64,000 nt of DNA, taken from positions 1 to 64,000 of the forward strand of contig NZ_JBCDMW010000015.1 of NCBI RefSeq assembly GCF_038433155.1. Reading direction: 5' to 3'. The notes below the pieces were generated by a model. The model made no database searches and was not told where the DNA came from. It worked only from the letters and a program-made list of their open reading frames with translations. The position numbers and the translations under genes are program-made. Below, piece by piece: positions 57,953-64,000 of the stretch (position 1 is its first letter; each line of letters starts with the position of its first letter). The DNA is from Luteococcus sp038433155. GTDB taxonomy: Bacteria > Actinomycetota > Actinomycetes > Propionibacteriales > Propionibacteriaceae.

Positions 57953-58938
57953 ACACCAACCGCAACGCCCAGCTGGTGCCCGTCGATGAGCCGCGCGGGG
58001 GAGTGGACTACTCCCGCGTCTTCGGCGGTGCACCGGATGCGCCGCTGCGCGCCGGGTTGGGGGTCCTGCTGGGGCTGGCGCTCTATGCGGTGGCGGTTCC
58101 GTTGGTGGCCCAGCTGGTGGTGGGGATCGGCTGGGCGATTGCCGGCAAGCCGATTGGTTTCGCCGCCTACTTCAAGGAGGCGATGGCCTTCCTGCACCCG
58201 TCGGGGCTGGTGGGGGCCCACCTGGGCCTGGCCCTGCTGATCCTGGTCACCCTGGCCCTGACCCGGTGGGTGAACCAGCGGCGGGCGCGGTGGGCGGTCA
58301 GCGTGCAGCCCGGGATGCGCTGGCGCTACCTGCTGCTCTGCCTGCCGATTGCCGCGGTGGTGCTCAACCTGGTGCTGCTGGCCGGCCGGGGCGGCAGGTT
58401 CCCCGCCCTGGATCCGCAGCGCGACGTCTGGCTCTGGCTCAGCCTAGTGCTGTTGACGGCCCCGCTGCAGGCGGCGGGGGAGGAGTTCTTCTTCCGTGGC
58501 TACCTGATACAGGCGTTGGGTGGGATCGGCGACGGGATCAAGCTGACCCCGGAGCAGACCCGGTGGCTGGCCGTGGTGGGCTCGGCGCTGGTCTTCGCCC
58601 TCTTCCACGGGGTGCAGAACCTGCCACTGTTCGTGGACCGCTTCGGCTTCGGCCTGTTGGCCGGTGCGCTGGTGATCTGGACCGGTGGCCTGGAGGCGGG
58701 GATCGCCTGCCATGTGGCCAACAACCTGTTCGCCTTCGGCTGGGCGGCCTTCACTGGTGGGATCGCACAGGCCAGAGCGCTGCAGGCAATCGGCTGGTCC
58801 AATGCGGCCAGCGACCTGCTGGGCTTCGGGCTGTTTGCGCTGGTCGCGTGGTGGTTGGCCCGACGGATGAACCTGGCCACCAGCACTCCGGGGGGCTCCT
58901 TGCGGCCCGATTTGGCAGCGGGGCGCACTGTCGGGTAA
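57949..58938 (+). CDS. CPBP-family intramembrane metalloprotease
   Basis: A 329-residue membrane protein with about eight helices. The glutamic-protease motif AAGEEFFFRGYLIQ, then ALVFALFHGVQNLP and a later CHVANNLFAF carry the catalytic Glu and His residues. GTG overlaps the FAA gene stop. In mycobacteria gltX occupies this position before the tRNAs; here it is not present. Confidence 0.9.
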   Translation: MNTNRNAQLVPVDEPRGGVDYSRVFGGAPDAPLRAGLGVLLGLALYAVAVPLVAQLVVGIGWAIAGKPIGFAAYFKEAMAFLHPSGLVGAHLGLALLILVTLALTRWVNQRRARWAVSVQPGMRWRYLLLCLPIAAVVLNLVLLAGRGGRFPALDPQRDVWLWLSLVLLTAPLQAAGEEFFFRGYLIQALGGIGDGIKLTPEQTRWLAVVGSALVFALFHGVQNLPLFVDRFGFGLLAGALVIWTGGLEAGIACHVANNLFAFGWAAFTGGIAQARALQAIGWSNAASDLLGFGLFALVAWWLARRMNLATSTPGGSLRPDLAAGRTVG

Positions 58939-58982
58939 TGTTCTACCTCGTTGCGCCGCAGGAAACGCCAAGGGTGCAGCGA

Positions 58983-59054
58983 AGGGGTATGGGGTAATTG
59001 GCAGCCCGAAGGTTTCTGGTTCCTTTAGTCCAGGTTCGAGTCCTGGTACCCCTG
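58983..59054 (+). tRNA. tRNA-Gln (CTG)
   Basis: Acceptor AGGGGTA pairs with TACCCCT, discriminator G. T arm is CCAGG-TTCGAGT-CCTGG. The anticodon loop is TTCTGGT, giving CTG. The closing pair of the anticodon stem is a U-U mismatch. CCA is not encoded. Confidence 0.92.
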
Positions 59055-59131
59055 CGGAAAGCCGGAATTGCTCGTCAGAGCAGCTTCCACTAAGCTTTCA
59101 CCGCTCCCGAGGCGACTCGGAAGCAGGCTAG

Positions 59132-59207
59132 GGCCCCGTTGTGTAGCGGCCTAGCACGCCGCCCTCTCAAGGCGGTAGCGCGGGTTCGAATCCCGTCGGG
59201 GCTACCA
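59132..59207 (+). tRNA. tRNA-Glu (CTC)
   Basis: Acceptor GGCCCCG pairs with CGGGGCT, with CCA encoded at 59205-59207. Anticodon arm CCGCC-CTCTCAA-GGCGG gives CTC; T arm GCGGG-TTCGAAT-CCCGT. Followed by a strong terminator. Confidence 0.95.
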
Positions 59208-59212
59208 GGCAA

Positions 59213-59243
59213 GCAGGCCCGGATCCTCTGGATCCGGGCCTGC
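59213..59243 (+). terminator. Terminator after tRNA-Glu
   Basis: GCAGGCCCGGATCC pairs perfectly with GGATCCGGGCCTGC, 14 bp with a 3-base loop. No T run directly after. Confidence 0.75.
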
Positions 59244-59337
59244 TGCGTTGTGCGGTGATGCGCTCCGCGCCGTCGAAGTGACATTCTTCACATTTTTTTC
59301 GCCGGAAGTCTTCCATCTGCGGTGCGCCCGTGTGAAT

Positions 59338-59352
59338 ATGAATGACATTCAT
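59338..59352 (+). promoter_or_regulatory. Candidate operator upstream of the permease gene
   Basis: ATGAATG-A-CATTCAT is a perfect 7-bp inverted repeat in an AT-rich stretch. GACATTC also occurs at 59280-59286. A regulator of the permease/amidohydrolase pair could bind here. Confidence 0.45.
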
Positions 59353-59392
59353 TTTGCTTGCAGTCGACGCTGACCGCTCGAGGGGAGTTTTG

Positions 59393-60790
59393 ATGACCAC
59401 CCTGCAGAACCCAGTTGCCGAACAGGGGCAGCAGCTCAGGCGCGCCCTTGGACTTGCCGGCCTTACCCTGTTTGGCCTGTCGTACATGGCCATCACCACG
59501 GTGTTCACCACCTATGGCATCGTCAACCAGATCACCAGCGGCCATCTACCGCTGGCCTACGTGGCGGCCTTGGCCACCATGATCTTCACGGCACTCAGCT
59601 ACGCCGCGATGGTGCGCCGATGCCCGGTGGCTGGATCGGCCTATTCCTATGTGCAGCACTCCTTCGGCGGGGCAACCGGCTTCCTTGTCGGGTGGTTGCT
59701 GCTCCTGGACTACTTGTTCATCCCGATGATCAACTTCATGATCCTGGGGCTCTATGTCGCTACCCAGTTCCCCGGCATCCCCGTGCAGGTCTTCTCGCTG
59801 GTGGCCCTCTTGATCGTCTTCATCTTCAATGTCCTGGGGATCAAGCTGGCCCATCGCTTCAATGTGGTGACAGTCGTGATCTCGGTCGCCACCGTGGGCG
59901 TCTTCGGCATCCTGGCGCTCAAGGCAGCTCTCGGTGATCCGAGCGCACCGGGTCTGCTTGACCCATTCATCGTCGGGAGCGCCGCCTTCAGCCCCATCCT
60001 CACGGGTGGCGGCATCCTGGCCCTGTCCTTCTTGGGGTTCGACGCGGTGTCCACCTTGTCCGAGGAGGCTCGCGCCCCCGAGCGGGACATTCCCCGAGCA
60101 ATCGTTCTCACCACGCTGATTGGTGGTGCCACCTTCATCCTGATCTCCTGGATCGGAGCGCTGGCCTACCATCCCGACGACTGGAGTGCCGTTCCGCAGG
60201 AACTGCTCGATGCCGCGGGCGTCGTGCTGGCCGAGCATGTCGGCGGGCAGATCGTGGCCTCGCTGATGGTGGTCGCCCTGATCGCTGGCGGATTGGGTTC
60301 AGGATTGGCCGGACAGGTCTCGGTCTCCCGCGTGCTGTTCTCGATGGGGCGTGACGGCACGCTGCCGAGATCGCTCGGACAACTGTCCCAGCGTTTCCAG
60401 ACGCCCGTGGTCGCCACAACGGTTGTCTCTGTGATTGCCTTGCTGAGCCTCGTGCTCACCCTGGAACAGGCGGCCTTCATGATCAGTTTTGGTGCCTTGG
60501 CTGCCTTCAGTATGGTCAACCTCTCGGTGATCCGCAGCTATCTGTTTCCTGCCAGTGGCCAGGTGGAACGCAGTCTCCGCGCGCTGGTGCGCTACGGCTT
60601 GCTCCCGCTGATCGGCTTCGGGCTGAGTATCTGGCTATGGACGTCGCTGGAGCCCTTCACCTGGGTGGTTGGCGGTGCATGGCTGGCGGTGGGTGGGATG
60701 ATCCTGCTGGTTCGGACCGGCGGCTTCCGTCGTCCGGTGCCCACCTTGTCCTTTGCCGACGTGGATCTGGCTCCGGGGGATGTCCGATGA
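59393..60790 (+). CDS. APC-family amino acid/amine permease
   Basis: A 465-residue membrane transporter with about twelve helices. The opening GLTLFGLSYMAITTVFTTYG, then PVAGSAYSYVQHSFGG and LSFLGFDAVSTLSEEARAPERDIPRAI are APC consensus segments; the closest type is the putrescine/amine importer group. ATG 59393 has GAGGGGAG upstream. The next gene overlaps by ATGA, so the substrate is probably hydrolysed by that amidohydrolase. Confidence 0.9.
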   Translation: MTTLQNPVAEQGQQLRRALGLAGLTLFGLSYMAITTVFTTYGIVNQITSGHLPLAYVAALATMIFTALSYAAMVRRCPVAGSAYSYVQHSFGGATGFLVGWLLLLDYLFIPMINFMILGLYVATQFPGIPVQVFSLVALLIVFIFNVLGIKLAHRFNVVTVVISVATVGVFGILALKAALGDPSAPGLLDPFIVGSAAFSPILTGGGILALSFLGFDAVSTLSEEARAPERDIPRAIVLTTLIGGATFILISWIGALAYHPDDWSAVPQELLDAAGVVLAEHVGGQIVASLMVVALIAGGLGSGLAGQVSVSRVLFSMGRDGTLPRSLGQLSQRFQTPVVATTVVSVIALLSLVLTLEQAAFMISFGALAAFSMVNLSVIRSYLFPASGQVERSLRALVRYGLLPLIGFGLSIWLWTSLEPFTWVVGGAWLAVGGMILLVRTGGFRRPVPTLSFADVDLAPGDVR

Positions 60791-62409
60791 GTGCGCACAG
60801 CGGTGGGATTGCGGAGCTGGTGGTCGTCGCCAGTGTGGTCCACACCATGGGGTCAGTCACATCCGGTGAGCGGCAGCCGACGGCCATCGCGGTGGCCGGG
60901 GGACGCGTCGTGGGGCTGGGGGGTTCAGCGGACGTGCAGCCGTTGATCGGCCCTACCACCCGCGTCATTCGCACGGATGGAGCCGTGGTTCCTGCCTTCA
61001 CCGACGCCCATGCCCACCCGATCATGAGTCTCGGGCTGACCCGAGGTGTGGACCTCTCGGGCTGCACCTCCATCGGTCAGTTGGCCGGTGAGTTGAGCAA
61101 GGCGCAAAGCTATCTGGAGGCGGACGACTGGTTGCTCGGGTGGGGGCTGGACCCAACCTGCCTGGATGGTGAGGACATCACCAATGAGCTGCTGCACCAG
61201 GCCTTGGGCTCGGATCGCAAGGCCTACGTCACGCTCTTCGATGCCCACTCGGCCATCGCCTCGGATGCCGCGCTCGCCTTGGCCGGTATTGATGGTCCGC
61301 GGGATCTTCCCAGTGGCTCCATAGTCATTGGCGATGATGGACGGCCTACTGGGCACCTGCTGGAATTTGACGCGATGGCACTCTTGCAGCCGGTCTTGCC
61401 CGTCCAGACCCTGCCCGAACGCGTTGCGGCCCTGCACGGCTTGCTGGCGCAGATGGCCGCACAAGGTATTGCTGAAGTGCATGTGCTGGACATGCGAGAT
61501 GCGGACGTCGTGGAGCTGCTCTGTGCGGCCGAGGAGGCTGGTCCGCTCTCGGTGAGGCTGCGACTGTCGCCGTGGTGTACGCCCCAACTGGATGATGCCG
61601 CCTGTCGCGATCTCATCGACGGACAGGGGCTCGGTGGCCAGCGCTGGCGGGTGGAAGGGGTGAAGTTCTTCATCGACGGCACCGTCGAGGGCGGCACTGC
61701 GTGGCTGGAAACGCCCGACAGTCATGGCGAGAGCACTGGCTCCCTGTGGGGCGGAGTTCGGGACTATGCCCGACGGGTGGCGCAATTCCACGCGGCGGGG
61801 GTACCCACCGCGACGCACGCCATCGGCGAGCGGGGAATCCGTGAGGTGGTGGAGGTCTTGGCTGCACTGCCGACGAATGGGGTGCAGCACCGGATCGAAC
61901 ATGTGGAATCTGTTGGTCGAGACGTGATCCAGCAGATGGGTGCGGCGGGGATCGCCGTGAGCATGCAACCCACTCACTGCACCCACCACACCCATGCCGA
62001 CGGCAACGATGAGTGGTCGCGCCGTCTGGGGCCGGAGCGGGCCGCCCGGGCCTGGTGCACCCGTGACGTGCTGGATTCGGGAGCGGTGCTGGCACTTGGA
62101 TCGGACTATCCAGTCGCTCCCTTCGAGGTGCTCAAGATCATGGCCGATGCCCGGCTGCGCCGCCCAGTGGACGATCCGTCGGTGGCTCCGGTGCTGCCCG
62201 ATCAAGCGCTCACCGCCCGCGAGGTGCTCGCGGGGTTCACCACTGGTCCGCGGGCAGCCATCGGGGAGAGCGGTGGGTCGCTCGAACTCGGCGGTCCAGC
62301 CACCTTCGTCGTGCTGGACGTGGACCCGCTGGCCGTGCCCGCCGAGCGTCTGGGGACGGCGCGCGTCCTCTTGACCCTCTCTGAGGGATTGCTCACGCAC
62401 GAGGCATGA
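60787..62409 (+). CDS. Amidohydrolase (YtcJ/Amidohydro_3 type)
   Basis: A metal-dependent hydrolase of 540 residues. AVVPAFTDAHAHPIMSLG gives the HxH metal site, GVKFFIDGTVEGGTAWL a mid-barrel motif, TATHAIGERG and HRIEHVESV the later histidines, and LGSDYPVAPFEV the catalytic aspartate. Substrate unknown; coupling to the permease suggests uptake and degradation of an amide or amine. Codon use looks less GC-biased than in neighbouring genes, by eye. Confidence 0.9.
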   Translation: MSAHSGGIAELVVVASVVHTMGSVTSGERQPTAIAVAGGRVVGLGGSADVQPLIGPTTRVIRTDGAVVPAFTDAHAHPIMSLGLTRGVDLSGCTSIGQLAGELSKAQSYLEADDWLLGWGLDPTCLDGEDITNELLHQALGSDRKAYVTLFDAHSAIASDAALALAGIDGPRDLPSGSIVIGDDGRPTGHLLEFDAMALLQPVLPVQTLPERVAALHGLLAQMAAQGIAEVHVLDMRDADVVELLCAAEEAGPLSVRLRLSPWCTPQLDDAACRDLIDGQGLGGQRWRVEGVKFFIDGTVEGGTAWLETPDSHGESTGSLWGGVRDYARRVAQFHAAGVPTATHAIGERGIREVVEVLAALPTNGVQHRIEHVESVGRDVIQQMGAAGIAVSMQPTHCTHHTHADGNDEWSRRLGPERAARAWCTRDVLDSGAVLALGSDYPVAPFEVLKIMADARLRRPVDDPSVAPVLPDQALTAREVLAGFTTGPRAAIGESGGSLELGGPATFVVLDVDPLAVPAERLGTARVLLTLSEGLLTHEA

Positions 62410-62417
62410 GGTTCGGC

Positions 62418-63143
62418 TCACTCGCTGGCGCCGGTGCGGCGCAGCACCTCGCTCAGGCGCTCGGCGGCGGCCATCACGGCGGGGGCGTGCAGCCGGCCCG
62501 GCTGGCGGGTTAGCCGCTCGATCGGCCCGGAGACGCTGACCGCGGCGAGTACCTTGCCGCTGGGGGCGCGCACCGGGGCGGAGACCGACGCCACGCCGGG
62601 CTCGCGCTCGGCCACCGACTGGGCCCAGCCGCGGCGGCGCACCGTCGCCAGCGCCACGGCGGAGAAGGCCGACGAGTTCAGCCCACGCTGCAACCGGTCG
62701 GGCTCGTCCCAGGCCAGCAGCACCTGGGCCGCGGAGCCGGCGGTCATGGTCAGCTGGGAGCCGACGGGGATGGTGTCGCGCAGGCCCGACGGGCGCTCCG
62801 CCACCGCCGCGCACACCCGGATGTCACCCTGGCGGCGGAACAGCTGGGCGGATTCGCCGGTGATGTCGCGCAGGCGCGCAAGAATGGGACCGGCGGTGGC
62901 CAGCAGTCGGTCCTCGCCCGCGGCGGCGGCCAGCTCGGTCAGCCTGGGTCCCAGCACGAAGCGGCCCTGCAGGTCCCGGCCCACCAGTCGGTGGTGTTCC
63001 AGTGCGACGGCCAGGCGGTGCGCCGTTGGGCGTGCCAGCCCGGTGGAACTGACCAGCCCGGCCAGCGTCGTCGGGCCGGTCTCCAGGGCACTCAGCACCA
63101 GGGCGGCCTTGTCCAGAACTCCCACTCCACTCGAATCGTCCAT
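62418..63143 (-). CDS. IclR-family regulator (LtbR/NdgR type)
   Basis: A 241-residue regulator: N-terminal winged HTH (VGVLDKAALVLSALETGPTTLAGLVSSTGLARPTAHRLAVALEHHRLV) and a C-terminal effector domain (GSQLTMTAGSAAQVLLAW, SVSAPVRAPSGKVLAAVSVSGP). Its position diverging from leuC is that of LtbR in Corynebacterium and NdgR in Streptomyces, which control leuB and leuCD. A TATTCT box 6 bases before ATG 63143 suggests leaderless transcription and overlaps the palindrome. Confidence 0.93.
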   Translation of the reverse strand: MDDSSGVGVLDKAALVLSALETGPTTLAGLVSSTGLARPTAHRLAVALEHHRLVGRDLQGRFVLGPRLTELAAAAGEDRLLATAGPILARLRDITGESAQLFRRQGDIRVCAAVAERPSGLRDTIPVGSQLTMTAGSAAQVLLAWDEPDRLQRGLNSSAFSAVALATVRRRGWAQSVAEREPGVASVSAPVRAPSGKVLAAVSVSGPIERLTRQPGRLHAPAVMAAAERLSEVLRRTGASE

Positions 63144-63148
63144 ACTCT

Positions 63149-63162
63149 GAGAATAGCGTCTC
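63149..63162. promoter_or_regulatory. GAGA-N6-TCTC palindrome at the iclR/leuC promoters
   Basis: GAGAATAGCGTCTC, overlapping the iclR -10 box and 74 bases from the leuC start. Binding here would allow autorepression and control of leuC. Matches the motif at leuB/ilvE and cimA. Confidence 0.65.
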
Positions 63163-63235
63163 GTAATCCGATATGCCAGTGTCATACTGAAGTCAGCTCC
63201 ATTGAGTGGACAATCATCGGCGAAGAAGAGGGAAC

Positions 63236-64000
63236 ATGGGCAAGACACTGAGCCAGAAGGTCTGGGACGCGCACGTCGTGCGCAGCCAGCAGGGCGAGCC
63301 GGACCTGCTCTACATCGACCTGCACCTCGTGCACGAGGTGACCAGCCCCCAGGCCTTCGAGGGGCTGCGCCTGGCCGGCCGTTCGGTGCGTCGGCCCGAC
63401 CTCACCCTGGCCACCGAGGACCACAACACCCCGACCTTGAACATCGACCAGCCGATCGCCGACCCGATCAGCCGGCTCCAGGTGGACACCCTGCGCCGGA
63501 ATGCCGCGGACTTCGGGGTGCCGATCCACTCCCTGGGCAGCAAGGACCAGGGCGTGGTGCACATCATCGGCCCGCAGCTGGGCCTGACCCAGCCGGGCAT
63601 GACCATCGTCTGCGGTGACTCGCACACCGCCACCCACGGCGCCTTCGGGGCCCTGGCCTTCGGCATCGGCACCAGCGAGGTGGAGCACGTGTTGGCCACC
63701 CAGACGCTGCCGCAGGCCACGCCCAGGACCATGGCGGTCACCATCGACGGTGAGATGCCCGACGGCGTCACCCCCAAGGACGTCGTGCTGGCCCTGATTG
63801 CCAAGGTGGGCACCGGCGGCGGGCAGGGGCATGTCGTCGAGTACCGCGGCAGCGCCATCGAGAAGATGTCGATGGAGGGCCGGATGACCATTTGCAACAT
63901 GTCCATCGAATGGGGTGCCAAGGCGGGCATGGTGGCGCCGGACCAGACCACCTTCGACTACCTCAAGGGTCGCCCGAATGCGCCCGAGGGCGAGCAGTGG
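63236..64000 (+). CDS. leuC: 3-isopropylmalate dehydratase large subunit (partial)
   Basis: Aconitase-family enzyme isomerising isopropylmalate, and citramalate in the CimA route. The first 255 codons are present and the gene continues beyond the window. It reads GKTLSQKVWDAHVVRSQQ, LLYIDLHLVHEVTSPQAFEGL, VCGDSHTATHGAFGALAFGIGTSEVEHVLATQ and KVGTGGGQGHVVEY, all LeuC consensus. AGAGGGAA precedes ATG 63236. Confidence 0.95.
   Translation, partial: MGKTLSQKVWDAHVVRSQQGEPDLLYIDLHLVHEVTSPQAFEGLRLAGRSVRRPDLTLATEDHNTPTLNIDQPIADPISRLQVDTLRRNAADFGVPIHSLGSKDQGVVHIIGPQLGLTQPGMTIVCGDSHTATHGAFGALAFGIGTSEVEHVLATQTLPQATPRTMAVTIDGEMPDGVTPKDVVLALIAKVGTGGGQGHVVEYRGSAIEKMSMEGRMTICNMSIEWGAKAGMVAPDQTTFDYLKGRPNAPEGEQW

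Noticed and set aside
63202..63618. A 138-codon plus-strand frame at the right end
   Set aside because: It overlaps leuC in another frame and its translation is Arg/Pro/Gly-rich. leuC (63236 onward) has full family motifs and a ribosome-binding site.

Overview
The window is high-GC, densely packed DNA from an actinobacterium. Three blocks keep gene orders known from mycobacteria: TPR protein-HAD phosphatase-tlyA-nadK-recN / pyrG-NUDIX-xerD / parA-scpA-scpB-pseudouridine synthase; pafA-pafB-pafC-tatA-tatC-helY; and FAA hydrolase-tRNA-Gln-tRNA-Glu-IclR-leuC. A pyruvate formate-lyase cluster, which is unusual in strictly aerobic actinobacteria, suggests a facultative or fermentative lineage such as Propionibacteriaceae. 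That placement is inference; no marker here settles it.

Layout. 1-171: 5S rRNA, the end of an rRNA operon, with its terminator. 228-6507: overlapping operon of a repeat-rich TPR protein, HAD phosphatase, a small protein, TlyA, NadK and RecN. 6498-11340: opposite-strand iron-siderophore uptake operon headed by a near-perfect DtxR/IdeR box. 11388-12425: ATP-dependent DNA ligase whose C-terminus appears frameshifted. 12518-15772: pyrG, NUDIX hydrolase, xerD. 15785-16040: relic of a YoeB/Txe toxin. 16123-19375: pyruvate formate-lyase cluster in which the enzyme is split into a 699-residue cysteine-site chain and a separate 83-residue glycyl-radical chain, followed by the activase. 19619-23926: small membrane protein, ParA, a ribbon-helix-helix-like protein, ScpA, ScpB and a pseudouridine synthase. 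23923-36347: pafA, FKBP lipoprotein, gluQ (opposite strand), pafB, pafC, tatA, tatC, lipid kinase, a DoxX/TetR pair bounded by inverted repeats, and helY. 36437-39235: DUF808 protein, hisF, HIT protein, membrane protein.

39400-42948: ilvBNC, preceded by a leader peptide rich in Leu, Val and Ile and an attenuator-type terminator. 43155-46188: GntR regulator and DUF1648 membrane protein, a frameshifted small membrane gene, a patatin-like lipase and a methyltransferase-like protein. 46272-47132: DUF3152 protein. 47307-50908: FMN riboswitch and ribD-ribE-ribBA-ribH. 51238-55188: leuB diverging from ilvE, then cimA. 55173-58938: GNAT, thymidine phosphorylase, FAA hydrolase and a CPBP protease. 58983-59243: tRNA-Gln and tRNA-Glu with a terminator. 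59393-62409: amino acid/amine permease and amidohydrolase. 62418-64000: IclR regulator diverging from leuC, which runs off the end.

The strongest joint theme is branched-chain amino acid synthesis. ilvBNC, leuB, ilvE, cimA and leuC all lie here. A 14-bp palindrome, GAGA-N6-TCTC, occurs at the leuB/ilvE, cimA and IclR/leuC promoters, and is a good candidate operator for the IclR-family protein. A 19-bp dispersed repeat (CCCCGAGCTTGTCGAGGGG and variants) lies mostly between genes, but one copy sits in frame inside pafA. Three separate apparent frameshifts could be real gene decay or consensus errors in the assembly.
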